A stretch of 64,000 nt of DNA, from contig JACKAW010000007.1 in the NCBI GenBank assembly GCA_020634885.1, positions 1-64,000 on the forward strand, read 5' to 3'. Position 1 is the first letter of the stretch. Each line of letters opens with the position of its first letter. Below are positions 8,946 through 18,215 of this stretch, one piece after another. The notes under the pieces were generated by a model. The model saw only the letters and a list, made by a program, of their open reading frames with translations, was not told where the DNA came from and searched no databases. A program made the position numbers and the translations under genes. The DNA comes from Anaerolineales bacterium. Lineage in GTDB: Bacteria > Chloroflexota > Anaerolineae > Anaerolineales > Villigracilaceae.

Positions 8946-9307
8946 TATTCTTTAACTTCGGTCGCTTCACCATCCACCACATCTTCACTGTTGGCTGCCT
9001 GCGCGTTCATGTTTCCAGCGAGCGCTTTCATATGTTCTGTTACCACCTCGGGCGGGCAGAGTTCGGTAAAGATATAGGAGCCGAGCCAGATCAGTGCGGC
9101 ATCATCCACCACGCCGATGACAGGCAGTGAAAAAGCATCGACGGGAGAAATAAGGTAGATGAGCGTTCCAACGGGGATGATCTTTGCAAAAAAGTTGACC
9201 CGTCGGTCGCCCATAAGGCGAAGGATAAGTTTGAACTGATTCAAGAGGTTGCGTACCACGCCCCCTTGTTGATTAACGATGATGTCTGACGCTTTTTTCT
9301 CGTTCAT
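8945..9307 (-). CDS. DUF1232 (YkvA-like) membrane protein
   Basis: 120 residues with the characteristic DUF1232 core AKIIPVGTLIYLISPVDAF followed by VIGVVDDAALIWLGSYIF. It has one or two membrane-associated helices and a charged C-terminus. Biochemical role unknown in the family. An AAAGGAG site precedes the ATG. First gene of a two-gene operon with the sugar dehydrogenase; a minus-strand TATAAT at 9334-9339 may be the -10 box. Confidence 0.85.
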   Translation of the reverse strand: MNEKKASDIIVNQQGGVVRNLLNQFKLILRLMGDRRVNFFAKIIPVGTLIYLISPVDAFSLPVIGVVDDAALIWLGSYIFTELCPPEVVTEHMKALAGNMNAQAANSEDVVDGEATEVKE

Positions 9308-9502
9308 TTTGTTCTCCTTTAGAATGTGTGTTGATTATATTCCCAATTCATTTTGAAACTTGCACTTGCCTTTGGTATACGAAATTAGAGTTAATAAGGT
9401 GCATTTCCAAATTGGGTTAAAGAATACGATTTAAAACTGCAACTTTTTTAGAGAAAGGGCATCCAATAAGCATACAACAAATTTTTGGAGGAACACCCTA
9501 CC

Positions 9503-9895
9503 ATGGAAATGATCATTGATTTCCCCGGCGGACAAAAAGTGGATGCCCACTTCCGCGGACACACGATTGCAACAGACCAACCGATGGAAAATTCGGCGCC
9601 CATGCCCTTTGAAGTATTTCTCGCTTCCATTGGAACGTGTGCAGGTATTTATGTTTTGGGCTTTTGCCAGCAACGCGGCTTACCCACCGATGGCATTCGC
9701 ATTATTCAACGCAATTATGCCAACCCGATGAACGGCTTGATGGACAAGATCGATCTTGAAATTCAGGTGCCGCCCACCTTCCCGGCGCAGTATCATACGG
9801 CGCTCGTCCGTTCGGCGGAATTGTGCAAGGTCAAGAAAACGCTCGAAAACCCACCAACTTTCGATGTAACCACAAAAGTTCTGGAAACCGCTTAA
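9503..9895 (+). CDS. OsmC/Ohr family protein
   Basis: 130 residues with the OsmC-like pattern MPFEVFLASIGTCAGIYVLGF, carrying a buried Cys, and a C-terminal LCKVKKTLENPPTFDV with a second Cys. In OsmC/Ohr enzymes two Cys residues reduce organic hydroperoxides. The distances fit a YhfA-type OsmC, so peroxidase activity is inferred rather than certain. The ATG at 9503 is chosen over an in-frame TTG at 9485 because a GGAGG lies 11 bases before it. Confidence 0.85.
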   Translation: MEMIIDFPGGQKVDAHFRGHTIATDQPMENSAPMPFEVFLASIGTCAGIYVLGFCQQRGLPTDGIRIIQRNYANPMNGLMDKIDLEIQVPPTFPAQYHTALVRSAELCKVKKTLENPPTFDVTTKVLETA

Positions 9896-9921
9896 TCGCA
9901 TTTCCAGTTTGCATTCTCCTG

Positions 9922-9963
9922 TAGACCTTCAATGGTGGGCGCCATTGAAGGTCTATATTTTTT
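9922..9963 (+). terminator. intrinsic terminator after OsmC gene
   Basis: A 14-bp perfect stem (9922-9935 with 9942-9955) and 6-nt loop, followed by TATTTTTT. Confidence 0.92.
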
Positions 9964-9987
9964 AACCCAATACACATTCTATAAAAG

Positions 9988-9993
9988 TAAAAT
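9988..9993 (+). promoter_or_regulatory. -10 box of leaderless NYN gene
   Basis: TAAAAT ends exactly six bases before the ATG at 10000, and no Shine-Dalgarno is present, so the transcript would start at or next to the start codon. Confidence 0.5.
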
Positions 9994-9999
9994 CACGCC

Positions 10000-10461
10000 A
10001 TGCCTTTTTTGATTGATGGACACAACCTGATTCCCAAACTTGGTTTGCGATTAGACGAACCGGATGATGAACTGGAACTCGTGCGCCTCTTACAAGACTT
10101 TGCGCGGATTCGGCGGCAGCCGGTTGAAGTCTACTTTGACGGCGCGCCGGTTGGGCAGGCGGGTATGCGCAAGTTTGGCAGTATTAAGGCTCATTTCGTC
10201 CGCCAGGGCACAACTGCCGATGCCGCCATTCGCAGACGGTTGGAGAGTATGGACAAGGCGGCAAAGAATTGGACAGTGGTTTCATCTGACCGCGAAGTGC
10301 AAAGCTCGGCTAGGGTAAACCATGCGGCATTTCTTTCTGCTGAAGAGTTTAGAACTCTGATGCGTTCTGCACTTGCCACACCTCCAAGATCAAATGAAGA
10401 AAAGCCGCTTTCCTCAAGAGAAGTGGATGAATGGCTGAGCATTTTCAAAGGGGAAAAATAG
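10000..10461 (+). CDS. NYN domain (YacP/Rae1-like) ribonuclease
   Basis: 153 residues opening with FLIDGHNLIPKLGL, the acidic first strand of the NYN/PIN-like fold of YacP-type proteins (DUF901). Further Asp residues occur in VEVYFDGAP, TTADAAIRRRLE and VVSSDREVQ, consistent with a metal-dependent nuclease centre. Relatives such as Bacillus Rae1 cleave mRNA on the ribosome; whether this one does so is inference. Monocistronic, with a possible leaderless start. Confidence 0.8.
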   Translation: MPFLIDGHNLIPKLGLRLDEPDDELELVRLLQDFARIRRQPVEVYFDGAPVGQAGMRKFGSIKAHFVRQGTTADAAIRRRLESMDKAAKNWTVVSSDREVQSSARVNHAAFLSAEEFRTLMRSALATPPRSNEEKPLSSREVDEWLSIFKGEK

Positions 10462-10643
10462 AGTCTTTTTTATAGTACCTATGTCTTATACATTTTTAAT
10501 GCAAAGTGGACAAAAAAGGTGTATATTGACCGTAACGACACCTGCCCTCCCCTTTATTGGTATTTGGTGTCCACCGCCGTACCGATCAGCCTGCCCCCCC
10601 CATGCTGACGGACGGCGGTAACTTTTTAAACCTTGCAGGAGGC

Positions 10644-10649
10644 TATAAT
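10644..10649 (+). promoter_or_regulatory. -10 box before HDAC-like gene
   Basis: TATAAT ends six bases before the ATG at 10656. An AGGAGG also lies at 10637-10642, but it would be upstream of the transcription start if this -10 is used, so two modes of initiation are possible. Confidence 0.4.
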
Positions 10650-10655
10650 CCTTCC

Positions 10656-11660
10656 ATGTCCACTATTTTCACCTACGTTGCATCACGCGAACATAAATAC
10701 CCAGACCATCCTGAACGTCCGGGCAGGCTCGATATTTTGGAACCCAAGTTAAATTCTTTTGGTGCAGAACGGGTGGAAGCAGTTCGCGCCGCTGAAGATG
10801 ATGTGATGCAAGTTCATCCGGCACAGATGATCCGTGAGTTGCAGCAAGCCTGTGCTGAGGGTCCGGGCATTATTGATTACGCCCCGACCTACGTGACGCA
10901 AACCTCCTACGAAGATGCCCTGCTTGCAGCCGGTGGCGTTTTAGCTTGTGCCCGCTCGGTGATGAATGGCGATGCGCAGAATGGCTTTGCCATTGTTCGC
11001 CCGCCGGGTCATCATGCCGAACCAGATCAGGCTATGGGGTTCTGTCTTTTCAGCAATATTGCCATTGCGGCAAAAGACTTGCTTGCAAAAGGGGCGCAGC
11101 GGGTAATGGTGATCGACTATGATGCTCATCATGGCAATGGCACACAGGCTTGTTTGTTGAACGAAGACCGCGCGGGTTTTATTTCCACACATCAGTGGGG
11201 AATTTACCCCGGCTCTGGCTGGTTGGAAGATGCCCCTCATGCCAAGAACCGCCTGGTCAATGTGCCGCTTCCGGCGTATGCGGGGGATATCACTTTTTCA
11301 CGAATTGCAAATGAAATATTCAAACCGATGGTTCAGAATTTCAAACCAGAAATGCTGCTTGTTTCGGCGGGATTTGATTCGCACTGGAATGACCCGATCA
11401 CGTCACTGGGACTTTCTACGCGCGGGTTTTACGATATCTCCCAAAAGCTGGTTGAGATGGCAGGCGAATACTGCAATGGCAAAATTCTCTTTGTGCTTGA
11501 AGGCGGCTATGACCCGCACAACGTCGCTAACGGCGTGGCAGCCGTTTTTGATGCGCTGACCAACCGTCCGTTAAGGGATGATGCGAACGATGCCTCCCCG
11601 CATCAGGAGCCGGATTTTGAATCCCGTTTGAGTGAGATCAAAAAACGTCATGGAATTTGA
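10656..11660 (+). CDS. histone deacetylase-family amidohydrolase
   Basis: 334 residues of the arginase/deacetylase superfamily. Zn-site and catalytic motifs are intact: RPPGHHAEPDQAMGF near residue 117 (catalytic His pair), DYDAHHGNGTQ near 155, LVSAGFDSHWNDPI, and VLEGGYD near the C-terminus. Bacterial relatives deacetylate acetylpolyamines or acetyl-lysine (AcuC type); the substrate cannot be assigned here. The frame extends upstream to 10557, but family N-termini begin at the chosen Met (MSTIFTYVASREHKYPDHPERPGRL). Confidence 0.9.
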   Translation: MSTIFTYVASREHKYPDHPERPGRLDILEPKLNSFGAERVEAVRAAEDDVMQVHPAQMIRELQQACAEGPGIIDYAPTYVTQTSYEDALLAAGGVLACARSVMNGDAQNGFAIVRPPGHHAEPDQAMGFCLFSNIAIAAKDLLAKGAQRVMVIDYDAHHGNGTQACLLNEDRAGFISTHQWGIYPGSGWLEDAPHAKNRLVNVPLPAYAGDITFSRIANEIFKPMVQNFKPEMLLVSAGFDSHWNDPITSLGLSTRGFYDISQKLVEMAGEYCNGKILFVLEGGYDPHNVANGVAAVFDALTNRPLRDDANDASPHQEPDFESRLSEIKKRHGI

Positions 11661-11708
11661 GTATCTTGTGATATAAACTCGAAAGATACAAGGATCAAGG
11701 AGTGAGAG

Positions 11709-12767
11709 ATGCAGAGAAGCAGCAAAGGTGTTGTTCAACTGGAATGGGTTTGCCCGAACTGTGACAGCCGCAATCCCGGACCTGTAAAGAATTGTGAGAA
11801 CTGCGGTGCAGCCCAACCGGAGAATGTTCAGTTTCAACGTGCAGCAGAGGAAAAGCTCATTACCGATGAGAAAGCGGTGGCGGCAGCAAAAGCGGGTGCA
11901 GATATTCACTGCGGCTTTTGTGGTACGCGCAACCCTGCCACGGCTGCCACTTGTTCTCAATGCGGCGCTGATCTGAAAGAGGGAACTTCGCGCCAGGCAG
12001 GACAGGCTCTTAAGGCGGCTCCTGCCGTACCGAAGGTTGTTCGTTGTTCCAATTGTGGGAGTGAAAACCCAGGCAGTGCAAAAACCTGCACAAACTGCGG
12101 CGCGCCGCTTGTCATTGCCAAGCCTGCGCCAACTCATGTTCATGCGGCGGTCCAATCGGGTGCGGCAGTTTCCAAACCCAAGGCAAAGCCTTTCAACTGG
12201 CTGATCGCTGGCGGTATTGGTGCATTCCTGCTTTTGTGCTGTGTTGCTGTTATTGTGATGTTTTTAGTGCCTTCCAGTTCTGTGCAAGGAACCGTTTCAA
12301 ATGTGTATTGGAAGACCTCGGTTCCGGTACAGGAGCTTCAGTCGGTGAATTATTCCAATGAGAGTGGCAACCCGCCTTCAGATGCGTATAACGTTTCGTG
12401 CCGTACTGAAAGCCGTCAGGTCTGCGAAGAGAAGACCGTTGACCAGGGCAACGGGTATGCCGAGGTTATTCAAGAGTGTCGTGATGTTTCTGAGCAATAT
12501 TGCAGTTACACGGTGGATGAGTGGAAGACCGTTCAATCCTATAATCTGGATGGTACCGATCTATTCCCTGTCTATGCCGAACCGACTCTTTTTAATGACC
12601 AGCGCCTTGGAACGGCATCCACTGATATGACGGTTTATTTCAGCACAGATAAAGGTCAGGAAACCTATACGCCGGGTTCGCTTGGCGAGTTCCAACAGTT
12701 TCAGATCGGCAGTGTGTGGACGTTGAATTTAAATGTACTGGGCGGGGTAGTGAACGTGGAAAAGTGA
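11709..12767 (+). CDS. zinc-ribbon membrane protein
   Basis: 352 residues. Three CxxC...CxxC zinc ribbons occupy the first 140 residues (CPNCDSRNPG...CENCG, CGFCGTRNPA...CSQCG, CSNCGSENPG...CTNCG). A single TM helix follows (about 163-186), then an extracytoplasmic domain of about 165 residues with several Cys (CRTESRQVCEEKT, ECRDVSEQYC). The layout suggests a cytoplasmic zinc-ribbon stalk anchored to an exported sensor or scaffold domain. Function not recognised. AAGGAGTGAGAG precedes the ATG. A GTATCTT/AAGATAC inverted repeat at 11661-11689 lies just upstream. Confidence 0.75.
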   Translation: MQRSSKGVVQLEWVCPNCDSRNPGPVKNCENCGAAQPENVQFQRAAEEKLITDEKAVAAAKAGADIHCGFCGTRNPATAATCSQCGADLKEGTSRQAGQALKAAPAVPKVVRCSNCGSENPGSAKTCTNCGAPLVIAKPAPTHVHAAVQSGAAVSKPKAKPFNWLIAGGIGAFLLLCCVAVIVMFLVPSSSVQGTVSNVYWKTSVPVQELQSVNYSNESGNPPSDAYNVSCRTESRQVCEEKTVDQGNGYAEVIQECRDVSEQYCSYTVDEWKTVQSYNLDGTDLFPVYAEPTLFNDQRLGTASTDMTVYFSTDKGQETYTPGSLGEFQQFQIGSVWTLNLNVLGGVVNVEK

Positions 12768-12771
12768 TGAA

Positions 12772-12807
12772 AAAGAAACTCTCATTAATTTGAGAGTTTC
12801 TTTTTAT
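12772..12807 (+). terminator. intrinsic terminator
   Basis: A 13-bp stem (12772-12784 with 12791-12803), 6-nt loop and T run. Confidence 0.88.
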
Positions 12808-12935
12808 ACCCAACGCGGCATTCTGTAACAGACTTCTTGCGAAAGTCTTGAACACACTTTCACGCCGCACGGCAACGCTCTCTGAAGTAGAACTTCAGGA
12901 GTCCAAATTCCTTATGCAAGAGAACAAATGACATC

Positions 12936-14147
12936 ATGAAAAAACTAGCAGCAATCATCGGTGGCGGACCCGCTGGCTTAATGGCGGCAGAGGTTTTGAG
13001 CGGGCAGGGTGTTCAGGTGGATGTATACGATGCGATGCCTTCGCTTGGGCGCAAGTTGCTCATGGCGGGCAAAAGCGGGTTAAACCTCACGCATTCTGAA
13101 CCCTACGAAAAATTTATTACCCGCTACGGCAACCGCCAGCCGGAAGTTCAAACATGGCTCAATGATTTCACGCCAGACGATCTACGCACATGGGCGCAGG
13201 GGTTGGGTGTGGAAACATTTGTGGGCACATCGGGAAGAGTCTTTCCGAAAGAGATGAAAGCCAGTCCGCTTTTGCGGGCGTGGATTCAAAGACTCAGCGC
13301 CTCAGGCGTGACCTTTCACCTGCGCCACAAATTGACCGGAATCCACGCTGGAAAGTCTCTACACTTCCTCACGCCAGATGGCGGAGTGACGGTGCAAGCC
13401 GATGCCGTGATCCTTGCCTTGGGCGGCGGCAGTTGGCGCAAACTCGGCTCGGATGGAGAATGGGCTGGGTGGTTGGGTCAAGCCGGGGTTAAGGTCGATC
13501 CGTTGAAACCATCCAATTGCGGGTTTGATGTAGAGTGGTCGCAAGTTTTTCGAGATAAGTTTGACGGCGCTCCGATCAAATCGGTGATCGTATCGTTTGG
13601 CGGGTTTCGCCAGCAAGGTGAGTTCATCATTACAAAAGAAGGCGTGGAGGGAAGTTTGGTGTACGCGGCTTCGTCATTGTTGCGCGATGAGATTTTAACG
13701 AACGGCAGTGCAGTGATGCACCTCGACCTTGCGCCAGATAAGACCGAGGCGCAGTTGGCAGAGAGGCTTTCCAAACCGCGCGGGTCAAGATCGATGGCGA
13801 GCCATTTGGAAAAGACGGTGGGAATGAAAGGCGTGAAGGCGGGTTTGTTGCGCGAGTTTGTGCCCAGGGAAGGTTTTAATGAGGTTCAGCTTGCTGCTTA
13901 CATAAAGCATTTGCCTGTCAGGTTATCTGCTGTGCGCCCATTGGATGAGGCGATCAGTTCTGCTGGAGGCGTGATGTTTGAATCGCTGACCGAGGACCTC
14001 ATGCTGAAAGCCTTGCCTGGCATTTTTTGTGCCGGTGAGATGTTGGATTGGGAAGCCCCCACCGGCGGCTATTTATTGACGGCTTGTTTTGCCAGCGGAC
14101 GTTGGGCTGGGCATGGGGCATTGAGATGGTTTGGGGGCACAGGTTAA
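12936..14147 (+). CDS. TIGR03862-type flavoprotein (BaiN/HI0933-like)
   Basis: 403-residue FAD-dependent oxidoreductase of the HI0933/BaiN superfamily. The N-terminal dinucleotide fold GGGPAGLMAAEVLSGQG is followed by GRKLLMAGKSGLNLTHSE, the hallmark of this family. A second FAD segment near the C-terminus reads LPGIFCAGEMLDWEAPTGGY. I recall the subgroup as TIGR03862. Substrate unknown; the family includes flavoproteins reducing steroid or other enoyl substrates. No close operon partner. Confidence 0.85.
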   Translation: MKKLAAIIGGGPAGLMAAEVLSGQGVQVDVYDAMPSLGRKLLMAGKSGLNLTHSEPYEKFITRYGNRQPEVQTWLNDFTPDDLRTWAQGLGVETFVGTSGRVFPKEMKASPLLRAWIQRLSASGVTFHLRHKLTGIHAGKSLHFLTPDGGVTVQADAVILALGGGSWRKLGSDGEWAGWLGQAGVKVDPLKPSNCGFDVEWSQVFRDKFDGAPIKSVIVSFGGFRQQGEFIITKEGVEGSLVYAASSLLRDEILTNGSAVMHLDLAPDKTEAQLAERLSKPRGSRSMASHLEKTVGMKGVKAGLLREFVPREGFNEVQLAAYIKHLPVRLSAVRPLDEAISSAGGVMFESLTEDLMLKALPGIFCAGEMLDWEAPTGGYLLTACFASGRWAGHGALRWFGGTG

Positions 14148-14203
14148 GAAAATCACGAACATAACGTCATAATAGTTTTGTAATTTTGGCTTAAAGTTTG
14201 ACA

Positions 14204-14212
14204 TGCTATACT
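14204..14212 (+). promoter_or_regulatory. extended -10 promoter for HD-GYP sensor
   Basis: TGCTATACT matches the extended -10 pattern TGnTATAAT. No good -35 is seen at 17 bp, as expected for extended -10 promoters. It lies 54 bases before the chosen ATG, and overlaps an in-frame TTG that I therefore do not use as the start. Confidence 0.45.
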
Positions 14213-14266
14213 AAATTTGCCTTCCACAGGCAAAAGCGAATAAGCGCACCCCTGGAAACACCCTTC

Positions 14267-17200
14267 ATGTCAACGCAAAAGATGCAGAACTCTTCTGAAA
14301 GAAAGACAACCTCAAACCTGCAAAAGAAGCAGCAGGTATTATTGGATATTGAAGCGCTGGAAGTTGAAAATAAGCGGCTTCTTGTAAAGTTGGAAGAAGC
14401 CGCCAATGCAAATGATGCCCTTGAAGAAAAACGAAACGCACAAGAGCGGGCTTTCAACGAACTTTCCAAGACGAGTGAAAGACAGGCACAGGAATTAACT
14501 CTTTTGGAGAAGGTTCGCTCCATGCTTGCCCTGCAATTGGCATTGGACGAACTTTTAAAGAATATTGTCCAAGCGATTGTGGATGTGTATAGTTACAGCC
14601 ATGTAAGCATTTATTTACTCGAAGGCGATGCATTACTCCTAAAGCACCAGATCGGGTATAAAAAGGTGATACACAGCATCAACATAAACGAGGGGGTCAG
14701 TGGACAAGTTGTCAGAACCGGCAAACCCATATTGGTTAAGGATGCAAAGAATCACCCCTTATTTCTTGAGGCGGAAAATAATCTTCAATCAGAGATCACC
14801 GTTCCACTGATGGACGAGACCCAGGTGTTCGGCACATTAAGCGTGGAAAGTACAGGCAGCCTAACCGAAGTAGATCTGAAAATCCTCATGACACTGAGTG
14901 CTGACGTCAGCTTTGCCATTGGCAGAGCACGCCTGTATGAAGATGTGCAGAACCGCAATAGTGCGCTTTCGGCATTGCAAGAAGCCACCCTGGCCGTGAT
15001 GGGGGAATTAAGCCTGCCCGATGCGTTAAGAGCCATCCTTAAGCAGGCAGCGCAATTGATCGGTACATCCCATGGGTATATTTACCTGCTCCAGTCGGAT
15101 GGGTCGTTGCAATTGACAACAGGCATAGGGGTGTATCCAAAATATATCGGTTTGAAACTTCAAAAAGGCGAGGGGTTGGCTGGCAAGGTGTGGGAAACCG
15201 CAAAACCATTTGCACTTGTTGATTATGAGGAATGGGAAGGTCGTTCTGAAAAATTCGGAGAAACCCGTTTTTATGCCATTATTGGCATTCCGATCATGAA
15301 TGGTTCGTCTGTTGGTGGAATTTTGGGGCTTTCGCGCTTGACACCCGGCAATCCGTTTACAGACCAAGACCTGGACCTGCTAAATCGTTTTTGCCAGTTG
15401 GTTTCCATTGCAATTAATAACGCCTCCCTGTATACGCAGGCTCGCAAAGAACTGGTCGAGCACCAACAAACTGAAGTTGCGCTGCGCGACATGAAAGAAC
15501 AATACCGCCAACTGGTTGAGCAGCTTCCATTGGTCGTTTACCAGGATCGCCCCGGCATTTTTGGGGAAACACTGTATATCAGCCCGCAGATCGTCGATCT
15601 ATTGGGGTACACGTCTGATGATTACAGGAAAGACCCCTCCTTATGGAAAACAATTGTCCACCCTGATGATTACAAACAAGCCGTACATTCCATTGAAAGT
15701 GTGATCTCTCATGGAAAAAACGTTAGTAATTATCGAATGGTCACAAAAAATGGAGAAGTGATCTGGGTGCGAGATACGGCTGTTGCAATCTCCAACGAAA
15801 AAGGAGAAGTGGATCTTATACAGGGATTCCTTGAAGATGTTACAGAACGTATACAGGCAGTCGAATCTCTGCGCAAAAGCGAACGGCGTCTTCAGGCTTT
15901 CTTCAATCAATCGTTGGACGGCTTCTTTTTCTGCGACTTTGAAGAACCCGTGGAATGGAAACATGTTGCCAACAAGGAAGCCGTTCTTGATTACATCATT
16001 AATACAAAGCGGTTTACAGATGTCAATAATGCCATGCTGGAACAATATGGCATTTCTCGTGAACAATTCCTTCAATTAACTACAAAAGATATTTTTGCAC
16101 ACGACCTCGAACAGGGACGAAACCTGCGGCGGCAATTATTTAACCAAGGCTCGCTCCATATTGAAACCTCTGAACGCACCACAAACGGCGAACCGGTCTG
16201 GTTCGAAGGGGATTACGTTTGTTTATATGATGAAAATGAATGTATCACCGGTTACTTCGGCATTCAACGCGATATCACCGACAGGAAGAATACAGAAAAA
16301 GCGCTGCGCGAAAGTGAAGAGCGCTATCGAACGCTGTTCAATGGAATGCTGGATGGTATTTACCGGAGCACCCATACCGGCAAGTTTGTGGATGTAAACC
16401 CCAGCATGGTCCAAATGTTCGGTTTCTCTTCGCGTGATGAAATGCTGAACGTTGACATCAAGAAAGAACTTTACTTTGCGCCGGAAGAACGGGGCAGCCA
16501 CATTCTGGATACAGGGCAGCAGGAAACAGAAATCTACCGTATGCGGCGCAAAGATGGGAATGAAATTTGGGTGGAAGATCATGGGTACTACGTCCATGAT
16601 GAGCAGGGGAATATTCTCTATCACGAAGGCATTTTGAGAGATGTCACAGAACGTGTGTACGCCGAAAACGCCCTGCGCGCCGCAGAAGAGAATTACCGCA
16701 GCATCTTTGAAAATGCAATTGAAGGTATTTACCAAAGTTCGCCTGCCGGGTTCTTCCTTACGGTCAACCCCGCTTTTGCAACAATGCTGGGGTTTGCCAG
16801 CCCGCAAGATATGCTGAAATCCGTCACTGATATTGCAGGGCAGTTATACAGCAATCCTTCCCGTCGTGATGACTTCAAACTCTTGCTCGAAGAGGAAGGC
16901 AGTATCTCTGGTTTTGAATATCAAATGAAACGTCAGGACGGGCAGATCGTATGGGTATCTGAAAATGCGCGCATTGTTCGCAATGCAAATGGAAATATCC
17001 TGTATTACGAAGGCATTCTTGAAGATATCACCGCCCGAAAACTAAACGAACAACAGCTTGATAACCACCTCAAACAGCTCAATGCCCTGCACGCCATCGA
17101 CACCGCCATCAACTCGAACTTTGACCTGCGCATGACACTTGAAGTCATCTTACGTGAAGTGCTGACACAGCTCAAGGTGGATGCGGCTTCCATGCTGCTT

Positions 17201-18166
17201 TTCAACAAAGATACCCACACCTTAAACTATACCGCCGGGCGTGGCTTCCTTTCCAAAGCAACCCAATACACCAAGCTCGGCATGGGTGAGGGGTTTGCCG
17301 GACGCGTCCTTGTAGATCGAAAAACCCTCCATATTCCCAACCTTTCCAAAACAGAGACACGCCTTGCAAATGCCCTCTCTATGGCAGGCGAAAACTTTAG
17401 CGCTTATATCGGTTCTCCGCTCATCGCCAAAGGACAGATCGTGGGCGTTTTGGAGATATTCCAGCGTTCGCCTCTTCACCCCGACCAGGACTGGTTAGAC
17501 TTTCTTGGCATGATCGCAGACCAGGCGGCAATTGCCATTGATAACGCCCAACTCTTTGAAAACCTTCAACGATCAAACTTTGAACTGACACTTGCATACG
17601 ATGCCACCATCGAAGGCTGGTCGCGTGCATTAGACTTGCGAGACCGCGAAACCGAGGGGCATACCCAGCGGGTCACAAACCTCACGCTCAAACTGGCGCA
17701 GCGCATGGGCATTCCAGATACCGATATCATGAACATTCGGCGGGGAGCTCTTTTGCATGATATTGGCAAAATGGGAATTCCCGATAACATTCTTCATAAA
17801 CCAGATCAACTCACCCCCGAAGAATGGGAGATCATGCGTCAGCACACCACCCATGCGTACAACATGCTTCACCCCATCGCCTATCTTAAACCCGCATTGG
17901 ATATTCCCCAGTTTCACCATGAACGTTGGGATGGAACCGGTTACCCAAAAGCGCTGCGCGGGGAGCAAATCCCCATTTCTGCACGCATCTTCGCCGTGGT
18001 GGATGTTTGGGACGCCCTAACCAGTGACCGGTCTTATCGTGAAGCGTGGTCAAAAGAAATGGCGGCAGAATACATCCGTAACGAATCTGGCAAACACTTT
18101 GACCCAAGAGTGGTGGATATTTTCCTCTCCATGATCGAAGAAGAGGATTTCTACAAAACCGGTTAA
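14267..18166 (+). CDS. multi-GAF/PAS sensor with HD-GYP output domain
   Basis: 1299-residue cytoplasmic signalling protein without TM helices. An N-terminal coiled coil (about 10-85) is followed by two GAF domains (about 90-215 and 240-385) and four PAS/PAC units (about 415-540, 540-680, 680-800 and 805-930). A third GAF (about 955-1105) precedes a C-terminal HD-GYP domain. The HD-GYP carries HDIGKMG, HHERWDGTGYP and DVWDALTSDR, all intact, so cyclic-di-GMP (or related dinucleotide) phosphodiesterase activity is likely. Output would be tuned by small ligands bound to seven sensory domains. It stands alone, bounded by its own promoter and a strong terminator. Confidence 0.9.
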   Translation: MSTQKMQNSSERKTTSNLQKKQQVLLDIEALEVENKRLLVKLEEAANANDALEEKRNAQERAFNELSKTSERQAQELTLLEKVRSMLALQLALDELLKNIVQAIVDVYSYSHVSIYLLEGDALLLKHQIGYKKVIHSININEGVSGQVVRTGKPILVKDAKNHPLFLEAENNLQSEITVPLMDETQVFGTLSVESTGSLTEVDLKILMTLSADVSFAIGRARLYEDVQNRNSALSALQEATLAVMGELSLPDALRAILKQAAQLIGTSHGYIYLLQSDGSLQLTTGIGVYPKYIGLKLQKGEGLAGKVWETAKPFALVDYEEWEGRSEKFGETRFYAIIGIPIMNGSSVGGILGLSRLTPGNPFTDQDLDLLNRFCQLVSIAINNASLYTQARKELVEHQQTEVALRDMKEQYRQLVEQLPLVVYQDRPGIFGETLYISPQIVDLLGYTSDDYRKDPSLWKTIVHPDDYKQAVHSIESVISHGKNVSNYRMVTKNGEVIWVRDTAVAISNEKGEVDLIQGFLEDVTERIQAVESLRKSERRLQAFFNQSLDGFFFCDFEEPVEWKHVANKEAVLDYIINTKRFTDVNNAMLEQYGISREQFLQLTTKDIFAHDLEQGRNLRRQLFNQGSLHIETSERTTNGEPVWFEGDYVCLYDENECITGYFGIQRDITDRKNTEKALRESEERYRTLFNGMLDGIYRSTHTGKFVDVNPSMVQMFGFSSRDEMLNVDIKKELYFAPEERGSHILDTGQQETEIYRMRRKDGNEIWVEDHGYYVHDEQGNILYHEGILRDVTERVYAENALRAAEENYRSIFENAIEGIYQSSPAGFFLTVNPAFATMLGFASPQDMLKSVTDIAGQLYSNPSRRDDFKLLLEEEGSISGFEYQMKRQDGQIVWVSENARIVRNANGNILYYEGILEDITARKLNEQQLDNHLKQLNALHAIDTAINSNFDLRMTLEVILREVLTQLKVDAASMLLFNKDTHTLNYTAGRGFLSKATQYTKLGMGEGFAGRVLVDRKTLHIPNLSKTETRLANALSMAGENFSAYIGSPLIAKGQIVGVLEIFQRSPLHPDQDWLDFLGMIADQAAIAIDNAQLFENLQRSNFELTLAYDATIEGWSRALDLRDRETEGHTQRVTNLTLKLAQRMGIPDTDIMNIRRGALLHDIGKMGIPDNILHKPDQLTPEEWEIMRQHTTHAYNMLHPIAYLKPALDIPQFHHERWDGTGYPKALRGEQIPISARIFAVVDVWDALTSDRSYREAWSKEMAAEYIRNESGKHFDPRVVDIFLSMIEEEDFYKTG

Positions 18167-18170
18167 CACA

Positions 18171-18209
18171 AAAGGCGGCGATGACCACACAGTCATCGCC
18201 GCCTTTTTG
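18171..18209. terminator. bidirectional terminator between sensor and pfkA
   Basis: A 15-bp perfect stem (18171-18185 with 18192-18206), 6-nt loop, A-rich left and T-rich right flanks. Confidence 0.92.
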
Positions 18210-18215
18210 TTTGTT

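Noticed and set aside
11661..11689. GTATCTT/AAGATAC inverted repeat as an operator of the zinc-ribbon gene
   Set aside because: Only 7-bp arms with a 15-nt loop; could be chance, so mentioned only in the gene entry.
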